The notes under the pieces are model-generated. The model did not search any database. It saw nothing but the letters and a program-made list of their open reading frames with translations, and was not told where the DNA came from. Positions 16,156-23,784 of a stretch of 64,000 nucleotides of DNA are shown piece by piece (position 1 is the stretch's first letter; every line of letters begins with the position of its first letter). Made by a program: the position numbers and the translations under genes. The DNA is from Bacteroidetes bacterium UBA1312 (lineage in GTDB: Bacteria; Bacteroidota; Bacteroidia; Chitinophagales; Chitinophagaceae): the NCBI GenBank assembly GCA_002307135.1, contig DBTQ01000002.1, forward strand, positions 127,055 to 191,054, given 5' to 3'.

Positions 16156-16596
16156 TTATTTTAATTCTTTTGGTTGTTGTGCTGTGTGTGGGTGAGTTGC
16201 CTCTTCATACACAAACAATTTCTTAGCCATTGCACGTCCTAAACGGTTTTTAGGCAACATACCTTTCACAGCACGCTCAATCATTAGATTTGGACGACGT
16301 TGTATCAAGTTTTTAGCTGTTTCTGCTTTCTGACCACCTGGGTGACCTGAATAAGTAAGGTATTCTTTGTCTGCCAGTTTATTACCAGTCAATACTACTT
16401 TACCTGAGTTGATAACGATTACATGATCGCCGCAATCAAAATGCGGTGTATAATACGCTTTGTTTTTGCCACGCAATACGTGCGCAATTTTTGAAGCCAT
16501 ACGACCCAACGTTTGGTTGGTAGCATCTACTACGTACCAATTGCGTTGAACGATTTTTTCGTTGGCTGATTGTGTTTTAAAGCTAAGGTGTCTCAT
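16156..16596 (-). CDS. rplM: 50S ribosomal protein L13
   Basis: Early-assembling large-subunit protein. The 146-residue protein carries the L13 signatures WYVVDATNQTLGRMASKIAHVLRGK, GDHVIVINSGKVVLTGNK and the AVKGMLPKNRLGRAMAKKLFVY segment. It is the first gene of the rplM-rpsI-rpsB-tsf cluster. A TAnnTTTG promoter at 16678-16685 implies an untranslated leader of about 75 nt. That leader contains a GGTTA/TAACC pairing and could host feedback control by a ribosomal protein, which is inference only. Confidence 0.98.
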   Translation of the reverse strand: MRHLSFKTQSANEKIVQRNWYVVDATNQTLGRMASKIAHVLRGKNKAYYTPHFDCGDHVIVINSGKVVLTGNKLADKEYLTYSGHPGGQKAETAKNLIQRRPNLMIERAVKGMLPKNRLGRAMAKKLFVYEEATHPHTAQQPKELK

Positions 16597-16677
16597 TTTT
16601 AAATAAATTCTTTTTGCGCCCTGATTTTTGTCTTATTGGGTTATAATACTCACGTACCTTAACCTAATATGGGAGTG

Positions 16678-16685
16678 CAAAGGTA
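16678..16685 (-). promoter_or_regulatory. TAnnTTTG promoter element for the rplM cluster
   Basis: Reads TACCTTTG on the minus strand, 81 nt before the rplM start codon, and is followed by GCACTCCC. Confidence 0.75.
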
Positions 16686-17060
16686 AAAGAGCTGTATCTA
16701 TTAACCAAAGAATTAATGAACTTTTTTTGAGTGATGTTCATAAACTACTGATAATCAATGTTAGAATTGCAAATATTTTTTGATACTTTCCAAACTATTT
16801 AATTTTAGCCACCTTTAAAAATAAGAAATCTGACACTAGCAGCTTATTATACCATATTGTTTGTTTCATTCTATTGCGGCTTTTATGGAGACAAGGAATA
16901 CAACATTCACGAGAATCATAAACCAACAGATAAAACAGTTGATATAAATGTACTTACAACAGGATCATTGGCCTATCACTTGTTAAAATATGTTCAAATC
17001 TATTATAGTAAGGCGCGCAATTGAGATTCCCGACTATTTTTGCGAGGATAACAAATTGCT
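16686..17060. other. Divergent intergenic region with a low-confidence open frame
   Basis: Between divergent rplM and the BatB-like gene. An open frame without an ATG start runs from 16809 to 17024 (71 codons before the stop), with a hydrophobic stretch near its beginning (TILFVSFYCG) and a charged remainder. It overlaps the upstream flank of the BatB promoter. It might be a remnant or chance; I do not call a gene. The BatB promoter element is at 17035-17042. Confidence 0.4.
17035..17042 (+). promoter_or_regulatory. TAnnTTTG promoter element for the BatB-like gene
   Basis: TATTTTTG, 18 nt before the ATG at 17061, giving a short leader of about 14 nt. Confidence 0.7.
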
Positions 17061-18071
17061 ATGCTGCGTTTTCAACATCCATCTTACCTCATTATCTTGG
17101 TGCTAATTCCAATTTTGCTGGCACTATTTGTTGCCATGATTTATTGGCGACGCAATAAACTGGAAAAGCTTGGTACACCCCTATTGGTGCAACAACAACT
17201 TTTAGGACTTATCCCGGCCAGACAAACACTCAAATTCATATTATCAGCATCGGCTTTACTGTGTGTTATTATCGGCTGTGCCAATTTACAAAAAGGAGGG
17301 AAGACAGAAACAGTTCAGCGTAAAGGTGTAGATGTAATGATAGCCCTTGATGTGAGCAAAAGTATGTTAGCAAAAGATATTCAACCTGATAGACTCACTC
17401 GTGCCAAACAGCTCATTAGCCGTATGACGGATAAAATGAAGAGTGATCGGGTTGGGTTAGTTATTTTTGCAGGTCGTGCCTATTTACAAGTACCGCTAAC
17501 CATAGATTATAGTGCATTAAAACTGTTACTCAATTCTGTACAACCGGATATGGTACCCACTCAAGGTACAGTTATAGGTGATGCAATAGATTTGTCCATG
17601 CAGTCTTTCAGTCAGAAAGAAAAAAAGTATAAATCAATTGTGCTCATCTCTGATGGTGAAGACCATGACGAAAGCGCTCTTGAGAAAGTAAAACAGGCAA
17701 CAGAAACCGGCGCAATAATACATACAGTTGGCATTGGCTCTCCACAAGGAGCACCATTATATGATCCTGTAACCAAAGCCGAAAAATTGGACGAACAAGG
17801 CAATCCTGTTATTACCAAACTGAACGAAGAAGAATTACGAAACATTGCAAGAGCCGGAAATGGCACATACACATTGCTAGGCAATACGGACAATGCTGCT
17901 GATAAAATTATCGGAGAAATTGACAATATGGAACAACATAATTTAGGTGCCGTCGTATTTGCCGATTACATCAGTTATTTTCAGTATTTCCTATTTACAG
18001 CATTAGTGCTGTTAGTTGTAGAATGGCTAATAGCAGGTGCAAGAACAAAAGGCAAAACAGTATCTGTATAA
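17061..18071 (+). CDS. batB: VWA domain membrane protein, BatB-like
   Basis: A 336-residue inner-membrane protein: helices at about 9-28 and 57-75, a periplasmic-side von Willebrand A domain (about 90-290), and a C-terminal helix near 308-326. The MIDAS metal site is intact: DVSKS (Asp97, Ser99, Ser101), Thr in PTQGTVIGDA, and SDGEDHDE. This is the layout of BatB of the Bacteroides aerotolerance (Bat) cluster, and the next gene encodes a BatC-like TPR protein. Bat proteins usually follow MoxR, a DUF58 protein and BatA, but the upstream neighbour here is divergent rplM, so this copy starts its own transcript. The role is probably envelope stress-related complex assembly. Confidence 0.85.
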   Translation: MLRFQHPSYLIILVLIPILLALFVAMIYWRRNKLEKLGTPLLVQQQLLGLIPARQTLKFILSASALLCVIIGCANLQKGGKTETVQRKGVDVMIALDVSKSMLAKDIQPDRLTRAKQLISRMTDKMKSDRVGLVIFAGRAYLQVPLTIDYSALKLLLNSVQPDMVPTQGTVIGDAIDLSMQSFSQKEKKYKSIVLISDGEDHDESALEKVKQATETGAIIHTVGIGSPQGAPLYDPVTKAEKLDEQGNPVITKLNEEELRNIARAGNGTYTLLGNTDNAADKIIGEIDNMEQHNLGAVVFADYISYFQYFLFTALVLLVVEWLIAGARTKGKTVSV

Positions 18072-18106
18072 AGTCTATTTATTGAAGCAATATTATTTCA
18101 AAAACT

Positions 18107-18874
18107 ATGAACTCATTTATAAAAATTAGCACTATTCGGGTCTTATTGATTGGGCTAATTGTATTGCTGGCGAGCACTCAAATTTTTGCACAGCAGTCAA
18201 AAAAATTAATCGCAGCAGGCAACCAATTATACCAATCGGGGAAATTTAAAGAAGCTTCTATGTTATACAATCAGGCATTGAAGTCTGACACCAATAATGT
18301 CGCAAAAAGCTCTTTTAATCTAGGCAATGCATTGTACCAGCAAAAACAACCTGAAGCAGCCAGAAAAGCCTACGAAACTACGGCAAAAAAGTCAGCTGAT
18401 AAAAGAGAGAATGCAAGTGCCAACTACAACGTAGGCAACACTTATATGCAGGAAAAAAAATGGGAAGACGCTGTAGATGCTTACAAGAAAACATTACGCA
18501 ACAACCCTCAGGATGCCGATGCTAAATACAATCTGTCTTATGCCAAAGCAATGCTGAAAAAAGAAGGTGGTGGAAAAAATAAAAACAAGGATAAAGACAA
18601 AAAGGATCAGGACAAGAAAGACCAAGATAAAAAAGACCAAGACAAGAAGGATCAAGATAAGAAAGATCAGGATAAGAAAGATGAACCTAAAGACAATGGC
18701 GATAAAAAAGACGAACAGAAAAATGATAAAGAAGGGCAACAGCCACAACCCAGCAAGCTCAGCCAACAGCAAGCAGAACAATTATTAAATGCGCTGCAAC
18801 AAGAAGAGAAAAAACTTCAAGACAAAAATAAAAAAGTACGTGGTACACCTGTAAAAGTAGAGAAAGACTGGTAA
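18107..18874 (+). CDS. batC: TPR protein, BatC-like, with DKKDQ repeats
   Basis: A 255-residue exported protein with a signal peptide (about 1-29, ending TQIFAQ) and three TPR units (about 35-145: NQLYQSGKFKEASMLYNQAL, then YNVGNTYMQEKKWEDAVDAY and so on). After the TPRs comes a highly charged stretch built from six DKKDQ-type pentapeptides and further Lys/Asp/Gln-rich sequence, ending VRGTPVKVEKDW, a C-terminus I associate with BatC. It follows the BatB-like gene by 35 bp in the same operon and is terminated by a bidirectional hairpin. Confidence 0.82.
   Translation: MNSFIKISTIRVLLIGLIVLLASTQIFAQQSKKLIAAGNQLYQSGKFKEASMLYNQALKSDTNNVAKSSFNLGNALYQQKQPEAARKAYETTAKKSADKRENASANYNVGNTYMQEKKWEDAVDAYKKTLRNNPQDADAKYNLSYAKAMLKKEGGGKNKNKDKDKKDQDKKDQDKKDQDKKDQDKKDQDKKDEPKDNGDKKDEQKNDKEGQQPQPSKLSQQQAEQLLNALQQEEKKLQDKNKKVRGTPVKVEKDW
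18596..18685 (+). repeat. 15-bp tandem repeat inside the BatC-like gene
   Basis: Six in-frame 15-bp units starting at 18596, 18611, 18626, 18641, 18656 and 18671 encode DKKDQ (last unit DKKDE). Most differences between units are synonymous (GAC/GAT, AAA/AAG, CAA/CAG), so the amino acid pattern appears to be kept while the DNA drifts. Confidence 0.85.
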
Positions 18875-18899
18875 CTGAGTAAAACAGAAAACATAATAT

Positions 18900-18933
18900 A
18901 AAAAGGGTCGAAAAATATTTTTCGACCCTTTTT
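18900..18933. terminator. Bidirectional terminator between batC and the MbnP operon
   Basis: A perfect 17-bp palindrome AAAAAGGGTCGAAAAAT (18900-18916) and its complement (18917-18933), flanked by A/T tracts, between convergent transcripts. Confidence 0.92.
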
Positions 18934-18955
18934 ATATTATAAGAGTCACCTCTTT

Positions 18956-19732
18956 CTATAATCCTGCATAAGTAGAGGTAAACATATTAGCATAATTATC
19001 TGCCAGTGCTTTTGCGGCGACACCAGCACTCATCGTATAGGATTCTACAGCAAAATCAATCTTATTAGGAGACTGAAACATTTTCAATACATCTGCTTGT
19101 AAATGCACATGGGGCAAAGTCGCGGATGTAATATCAATACTATTAGGGAAATTAACGGTGACTGTTTTAAGGACACTATTGCCTCCGGTAAAACCACCAC
19201 AATGGAATGTCAACGCACCATCTGAAGCTGTTGACTTTGGTGAATTACCTTCCATTTTGAGCATAATATAGCCCGACTTCCAAGTCCAAAACATACCATA
19301 AGACGGATCAAGCGCACCCGATTGGGCACCGGAAACATTATGTGCGCTATCTACGCCAATGGTGAACGTAACACTGGTATAAGTACCTACAGGAATATTA
19401 GCCATATCAAAACTCGTTGATGTTAAATCACTCTGTTGAATCAAGTGATAGCTTTCCGGCTCTATATACGTTTGCCCACTTGCGCCATTCAAAACAATAT
19501 TACTGATATAATAATTGAATGTGCTAACAGTGAATGAATCGCCATTCGCATTTTTATACCATTGCGTATTCAGATTCAGATTACTGCCTCCTGCAACGTT
19601 AAAAAATTCCAGCTTCACTTTACCCGTATTGCCGGCAGCAGAAGGGTTATCTGCTTTTCTGCAAGATGCAATTAATAGTGGGGCACACGACCAAATAACA
19701 ACCAATTTGAATATATTTTTCATAAACTTCAT
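18956..19732 (-). CDS. MbnP-family (copper-binding-like) lipoprotein 2
   Basis: A 258-residue protein (or 255 from the ATG at 19723) with a lipoprotein signal ending LLIASC. The mature part follows the MbnP pattern: an opening VKLEFFNVAGGSNLNLNTQW strand, FTVSTFNYYISNIVL, IPVGTYTSVTFTIGVDSAHN, then MFWTWKSGYIMLKMEG and a late LPHVHLQADV strand. MbnP proteins were described with the haem protein MbnH in copper/methanobactin systems. Tandem Trp residues in FWTW are notable because a Trp-derived kynurenine is part of the copper site in characterised MbnP. It is the last gene of the operon, 2 bp after the YHS gene. Confidence 0.78.
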   Translation of the reverse strand: MKFMKNIFKLVVIWSCAPLLIASCRKADNPSAAGNTGKVKLEFFNVAGGSNLNLNTQWYKNANGDSFTVSTFNYYISNIVLNGASGQTYIEPESYHLIQQSDLTSTSFDMANIPVGTYTSVTFTIGVDSAHNVSGAQSGALDPSYGMFWTWKSGYIMLKMEGNSPKSTASDGALTFHCGGFTGGNSVLKTVTVNFPNSIDITSATLPHVHLQADVLKMFQSPNKIDFAVESYTMSAGVAAKALADNYANMFTSTYAGL

Positions 19733-19734
19733 TT

Positions 19735-20025
19735 TTAAGATTTTGAGTTAGTCTTTAAATTCTTCTTGTACTTAGCCGGCCTTGCCATGAACCCTTTTTT
19801 ACAGTTCTCGCTACAAAACCAAACCGAATCATTTTCATAAATAGTATAATCCGTCCAAGTATTTTCTTTTGCCATTTCACAAACAGGATCTATTTCCGTC
19901 GTTGTTATTTTGGGTGAGGTTACCGTCTGTAACACCACTTTCTTTTCTGCTGAATGACATGCCATCAAACCTGTTGTCATTATCGTAATTAATAGATATT
20001 TCTTCATTTCCATTATGTGTTTCAT
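19735..20025 (-). CDS. YHS domain lipoprotein
   Basis: A 96-residue protein with a lipoprotein-type signal (TTGLMAC) and a YHS domain: DPVCEMAKENTWTDYTIY, then WFCSENCKKGF, then RPAKY. YHS domains bind metals through their cysteines and are common in copper-handling proteins. The start at 20025 is chosen because its ATG overlaps the upstream stop codon as TAATG, suggesting translational coupling to the CX4CH protein. Its place between CX4CH and MbnP-like genes supports a role in envelope copper handling (inference). Confidence 0.85.
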   Translation of the reverse strand: MKHIMEMKKYLLITIMTTGLMACHSAEKKVVLQTVTSPKITTTEIDPVCEMAKENTWTDYTIYENDSVWFCSENCKKGFMARPAKYKKNLKTNSKS

Positions 20026-20438
20026 TAGTTATTTTTTGCTTTTTGCTGCATCCATTTCAATATTATTTTAATCGCACAATCATCCAGTTTACCAGTTGGC
20101 GGCATTGGTGTTGTACTTGATACTAACTGACTATAAAGCAGACTGGCACTCGGATTCGTGGTATCAATATATCCAGTACCACTTTGCCAAAGTGCAGTAT
20201 AAGCTATTGACGAGTCCAATACTAGATTACCTGCATGTTCGGCTGCCGTATGACAAGTAGCAACAGCACAATTCTGTTGAAAAATGGGTATCACATTTTT
20301 TGAAAAAGAAACAGACTGCAAAGTATCAGCAGAGCAGGCTATTGCCGGATATTGCTGTTCTTTACTATAAAAAGTACATGAAACAAAAATGCCCGACAAT
20401 AGCCACACCCAATATGATATTTTGAAACTATTCTTCAT
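20025..20438 (-). CDS. CX4CH cytochrome c-like lipoprotein
   Basis: The start is placed at the ATG at 20438, which overlaps the end of the upstream MbnP-like gene by 11 bp; the longer frame opens at 20465. The 137-residue product has a lipoprotein signal ending SGIFVSC, then NVIPIFQQNCAVATCHTAAE with a CX4CH motif, a NLVLDSS segment and PMPPTGKLDDCAIKIILKWMQQ near the end. The MPP plus tryptophan helix is typical of cytochrome c-like domains. It may supply the redox partner for the neighbouring MbnP-like protein, in the way MbnH partners MbnP; that is inference. Confidence 0.72.
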   Translation of the reverse strand: MKNSFKISYWVWLLSGIFVSCTFYSKEQQYPAIACSADTLQSVSFSKNVIPIFQQNCAVATCHTAAEHAGNLVLDSSIAYTALWQSGTGYIDTTNPSASLLYSQLVSSTTPMPPTGKLDDCAIKIILKWMQQKAKNN

Positions 20439-21195
20439 AGCTAAACATTGCAGAGATATTACCACTGACTGTATTACTTATTGTAGTTACATTATCCGTT
20501 GCCGTATGTATCATCAAATTGGTGCTATTGTTGAGCTGTACACCATTAAATAATTTACTGTAATCGATAATAATATGTACATACTGCGCCTGATTTACAG
20601 TGAAGGAATAAACGGGTGAATGGTTCGGCATAGTTACTGTATTCAAATGCGCATTGGTGCCAATATGGTACATAAACGACTGCATTTGAGCAACAGTGCC
20701 ATTTCCGGCAGTGGTCGTATCAATCGTTCCTTCTGCGTTTACAAAAATATAGCCATCAGGTTGGGCCGCTGAACCAAACCACATATCAGCATGATCAAGT
20801 GCAGAATCAGCAGTAGTGGGCGTCATTTTATTTGTGGTAGCATCTAAGCCTACATTGAATTTAATTGATTTGTAAGATCCTGTTGGCACATTGGCTACAA
20901 AATATTGTTCAGTACCCAATTCTTTACGAATAACAACATTAGGAATGCTATAAGTAGTGCCATCTGTTCTGATCAATTGAATATTGGAGATGAGTAATTG
21001 TGCCATAGTCAAAGACATTTGACGACCACTCGACATGGTATAAACGGTTCCGTAATCTGCTTCATTGGTGTCAATATTAGAATGTAAATGAAGATACAGT
21101 GGTGATGTACCTGTAGTCGAATCGGATTTCTTACAACCTGCACCCGTTAAAATTAATGTTGCAACTACTATTATTGGTAAGATGATATTTTTCAT
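20428..21195 (-). CDS. MbnP-family (copper-binding-like) lipoprotein 1
   Basis: A 255-residue lipoprotein (signal ending ILTGAGC). The mature protein shows the MbnP layout: LYLHLHSNID start, MSLTMAQLLISNIQLIRTDGT, NVPTGSYKSIKFNVGLDATTN, ADMWFGSAAQPDGYIFVNAEG, a His-rich MYHIGTNAHLNTV strand and QAQYVHIIIDYSKLF. The many exposed His residues (HLH, YHIG, AHL, YVHI) fit metal binding. It is 30 bp after the Ig-like lipoprotein gene and overlaps the CX4CH gene by 11 bp. Two paralogous MbnP-like proteins in one operon is unusual. Confidence 0.75.
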   Translation of the reverse strand: MKNIILPIIVVATLILTGAGCKKSDSTTGTSPLYLHLHSNIDTNEADYGTVYTMSSGRQMSLTMAQLLISNIQLIRTDGTTYSIPNVVIRKELGTEQYFVANVPTGSYKSIKFNVGLDATTNKMTPTTADSALDHADMWFGSAAQPDGYIFVNAEGTIDTTTAGNGTVAQMQSFMYHIGTNAHLNTVTMPNHSPVYSFTVNQAQYVHIIIDYSKLFNGVQLNNSTNLMIHTATDNVTTISNTVSGNISAMFSYEE

Positions 21196-21225
21196 TGTTT
21201 GATTTTTTGTGTTTTAAAATTTGAG

Positions 21226-21618
21226 TTAAGGATTGCATTCAAAACGCAGCGACTGGATTCCTTGTGTCCCATTATGGTCTATATCTGCAATTACATCAAG
21301 CTTCAATCCCAATGCCTTTGTTGTCGTACAATTCCACACATCAGATACATTGAATTGATTGTTGTGAACATGTACCGCACTATCATAAAGTATAAAACCG
21401 GAAAGTGTGTCTGTAATACGCACTTCGTAACCATGTAACTCACTTGGATAGCTTACTGCTGCATCGATAAGAATACTATCTCCGCTTTTAAATACCTGAT
21501 TGGCTTTGGGAGATGTAATATTAATCACCACTTTCGAAGGATCAACAATGGTGTTGTTATTTTTCTGACATGCGCTTAATGCCAACAATAGCATAAATGC
21601 TATAATTGTCTGCTTCAT
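21226..21618 (-). CDS. Small Ig-like lipoprotein
   Basis: A 130-residue lipoprotein with signal MKQTIIAFMLLLALSAC and a single beta-rich domain: VVINITSPKANQVFKSGDSI, VSYPSELHGYEVRITDTLSGFILYDS and a His-containing AVHVHNNQFNVS strand, then LKLDVIADIDHNGTQG. The opening is like bacterial Ig-fold domains that present a ligand site. It leads the five-gene MbnP-like operon, 207 bp after the Cys-rich gene upstream. No specific function can be assigned; the context suggests a metal-related envelope role. Confidence 0.6.
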   Translation of the reverse strand: MKQTIIAFMLLLALSACQKNNNTIVDPSKVVINITSPKANQVFKSGDSILIDAAVSYPSELHGYEVRITDTLSGFILYDSAVHVHNNQFNVSDVWNCTTTKALGLKLDVIADIDHNGTQGIQSLRFECNP

Positions 21619-21763
21619 TCTATTAATTTAGAAAAGGATAAATACATCATTCAAAGCAGCCATTATTCGGGCTATGACACCACGAGATAACAAATGCGCT
21701 AAATAATTTTGTTCATAAATTAGATTTGATAGTTCCTCATAAATCTAGCTAAGCGCCACTAAA

Positions 21764-21792
21764 CGGCTTTGCTTATGGACAAGCATTAGCCG
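21764..21792 (-). other. Imperfect hairpin between the Cys-rich gene and the MbnP operon
   Basis: CGGCT (21764-21768) pairs with AGCCG (21788-21792), and GCTT (21771-21774) with AAGC (21781-21784), around loop ATGGAC. No U-tract follows. It could be a processing or attenuation element in the 207-bp gap. Confidence 0.35.
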
Positions 21793-21825
21793 ATTATTGC
21801 TTACTTAGTTAAAATAGGAAGTACA

Positions 21826-22212
21826 TTAAGCCTCGAAAGACGGTGGATGGAATATTGGGAACGGAATATTGAAACCATGCAAATGCTGCATCGAAGGATG
21901 TTGCACTACATCAATATTGAAAGCATTGGATTCGGGGAGTATTACTTTATTAGGAATAACAAAGGCCACAATTTCTGTTTTCTCCACCTTATTATTTGGA
22001 GCTTTGGTGTTATTGTCATTCTGTGTTACCTTTTTTAACTGCTTACGCAAATAGCATTTACCACAACATTTCATGGCAGGCTTGTCCCGGTTCTCACACA
22101 GATTTTTTGCGATATAGTTTTTGTTGAGTTCATAATAGCTGATAATGCCTAGTTGCACTAAGCACTGAGCCATCAAACTCAAACAAACAAATATGGCTAT
22201 CGCCCTTTTCAC
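21826..22212 (-). CDS. Small Cys-rich exported protein, metal-associated type
   Basis: A 128-residue protein with an N-terminal signal/anchor (KRAIAIFVCLSLMAQC) and a cysteine block NLCENRDKPAMKCCGKCYLRKQLKK. I recall small proteins with this NRDKPxMxCxGKCYLxKQL block beside metal-related genes in Bacteroidota, but not an assigned function. The C-terminal end has HPSMQHLHGFNIPFPIFHPP. The start is GTG at 22212: it lies exactly 4 nt after a TAnnTTTG element, so the transcript may be leaderless. It probably belongs functionally with the MbnP-like operon downstream. Confidence 0.6.
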   Translation of the reverse strand: MKRAIAIFVCLSLMAQCLVQLGIISYYELNKNYIAKNLCENRDKPAMKCCGKCYLRKQLKKVTQNDNNTKAPNNKVEKTEIVAFVIPNKVILPESNAFNIDVVQHPSMQHLHGFNIPFPIFHPPSFEA

Positions 22213-22216
22213 CGTA

Positions 22217-22224
22217 CAAAGTTA
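22217..22224 (-). promoter_or_regulatory. TAnnTTTG promoter element 4 nt before a GTG start
   Basis: Reads TAACTTTG on the minus strand, with TACG between it and the GTG at 22212. Transcription would begin at or next to the start codon. Confidence 0.65.
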
Positions 22225-22309
22225 GTAGCTAACATTTGGAGCATCAAATATTATTTAACGCAAAACGATCGATTTTATAGTATAAATTTTTTATCCCGCA
22301 TTCAGATCG

Positions 22310-22317
22310 TAATTTTG
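22310..22317 (+). promoter_or_regulatory. TAnnTTTG promoter element for the DUF5683 gene
   Basis: TAATTTTG, 12 nt before the ATG at 22330. It rules out the TTG at 22315 as a start, since that codon overlaps the promoter. Confidence 0.7.
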
Positions 22318-22329
22318 ACACTTCTGGAA

Positions 22330-22890
22330 ATGATGTTTCAAAAAATAATATTTCTTCTTTTATGCTGCTTGAGCTTGAATACAACACAAGCACAAGACTC
22401 GCTGTCGCAACAAACGACGACACCCAAGAGTGTTGTTTTGAAGCCACGTTTTGAACCGGACGCTAAAAAAGCCGGCTTATACTCCGCATTAATTCCAGGT
22501 ATGGGGCAAATTTACAATAGACAATATTGGAAAGCCTCTATCATTTATGTGGGTCTTGGTGTAGCTACCTATTTTATTATTAAAAACAATAACGATTATA
22601 ATCGCTATCGCAAAGCTTACGTTTCCAGACTAAGCAACAATCCTAATAGTACAGATGAATTTAAAGGTATTCTATCTACTGAGGCCATCAAACAATACCA
22701 GGACGATTCAAAAAAATACCTGGATATGACCGTATTATTTACAGTAATTGGCTATGCAGGCCAAGTGATGGAAGCTATTGCGGCAGCTCATTTACACAAT
22801 TTCGATGTATCTAAAGATGTATCCTTACATATCAGTCCTATCGTTACACCCAACCAAACTATTGGGATGAGTTTGGTGATGAACTTCTAA
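22330..22890 (+). CDS. DUF5683 domain protein
   Basis: The ATG at 22330 gives a 186-residue protein with a signal peptide (ending TTQAQ). The mature part has PKKAGLYSALIPGMGQIYNRQYWKASIIYVGLG-type sequence (in two parts: AGLYSALIPGMGQIYNRQYW, then KASIIYVGLG), a membrane helix and NNNDYNRYRKAYVSRL. This opening is the hallmark of DUF5683, a Bacteroidota envelope family of unknown function. A second hydrophobic segment is near 130-145. The gene is divergent from the Cys-rich gene and is followed by pcm with its own promoter. Confidence 0.85.
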   Translation: MMFQKIIFLLLCCLSLNTTQAQDSLSQQTTTPKSVVLKPRFEPDAKKAGLYSALIPGMGQIYNRQYWKASIIYVGLGVATYFIIKNNNDYNRYRKAYVSRLSNNPNSTDEFKGILSTEAIKQYQDDSKKYLDMTVLFTVIGYAGQVMEAIAAAHLHNFDVSKDVSLHISPIVTPNQTIGMSLVMNF

Positions 22891-22950
22891 ATGTTCATAA
22901 CTTTTCTGACAAACAAACTCTTTTCATTTCTTTATTGATTAGGCTTGTTA

Positions 22951-22958
22951 TAAATTTG
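22951..22958 (+). promoter_or_regulatory. TAnnTTTG promoter element 4 nt before pcm
   Basis: TAAATTTG followed by CCAA and the ATG at 22963. The spacing predicts a leaderless mRNA. Confidence 0.7.
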
Positions 22959-22962
22959 CCAA

Positions 22963-23637
22963 ATGCTCAATAGCAAACCGCTTGACGATAATTATATGCA
23001 CAAAGGGCTCAGAGCCCAATTGGTAGAACTGCTTAGGAATAAAGGCATTAAGAATGAAAATGTGCTTAAAGCAATAAATGCAATACCCCGCCATTTTTTT
23101 TTAGACACCGCATTTGAACGTATTGCTTACGAAGACAAAGCGTTCCCTATACTTGCAGATCAAACAATTTCTCAACCCTATACGGTAGCCTTTCAGTCGG
23201 AATTATTAGAAGTAAAGAAATTTGATAAAATATTGGAAATTGGCACTGGTAGTGCTTATCAATCTTGTGTACTTGCCGAAATGGGCGCACAGGTATTTAG
23301 CATTGAACGACAACGAGCATTATACGAACACGTCAATAAATTCTTCTTTATCAAGAAATATGCGACGCTAAAACGTTTCTATGGCGATGGTTACGAGGGC
23401 CTACCCTCTTATGCTCCTTTTGATAAAATAATTGTTACTGCGGCAGCTCCATTTATTCCTCCTAAATTGATTGAACAATTAAAACCTGGGGGCTATATGG
23501 TCATTCCATTTGGCGCTGAAACAGGACAAAAAATGCTAAAAATTACCAAGGAGATTGATCAAAAAATTGTAACCGAAACACTTGGCGATTGCGACTTTGT
23601 ACCAATGTTAGGTGGGAAAAATCAATCGGTGGTATAG
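22963..23637 (+). CDS. pcm: Protein-L-isoaspartate O-methyltransferase
   Basis: Repairs isoaspartyl residues in aged proteins by SAM-dependent methylation. The 224-residue protein has the PCMT signature: AINAIPRHFFLDTAF, AFPILADQTISQPYTVAFQ, SAM-binding motif I ILEIGTGSAYQSCVLAEMG, and ITVTAAAPFIPP-type motif (here IIVTAAAPFIPPKLIEQLKP), followed by GGYMVIPFG. It begins 4 nt after a promoter element, consistent with leaderless translation. Confidence 0.96.
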   Translation: MLNSKPLDDNYMHKGLRAQLVELLRNKGIKNENVLKAINAIPRHFFLDTAFERIAYEDKAFPILADQTISQPYTVAFQSELLEVKKFDKILEIGTGSAYQSCVLAEMGAQVFSIERQRALYEHVNKFFFIKKYATLKRFYGDGYEGLPSYAPFDKIIVTAAAPFIPPKLIEQLKPGGYMVIPFGAETGQKMLKITKEIDQKIVTETLGDCDFVPMLGGKNQSVV

Positions 23638-23784
23638 CTCCCAAAAACTTTGATCGTAATAGTACTGTACAACATTACCTCTAACAAATAGGTCAAATTA
23701 TCTGCATACAATAGATTAAATTGCAGCTAATTCGTTTATCTATTTAACGAGCAACATGTTTACCCAAAATACATATTACTGTCC

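Noticed and set aside
16809..17024. 71-codon frame upstream of the BatB-like gene
   Set aside because: It lacks an ATG and a ribosome site and no family is recognised; kept only as a note.
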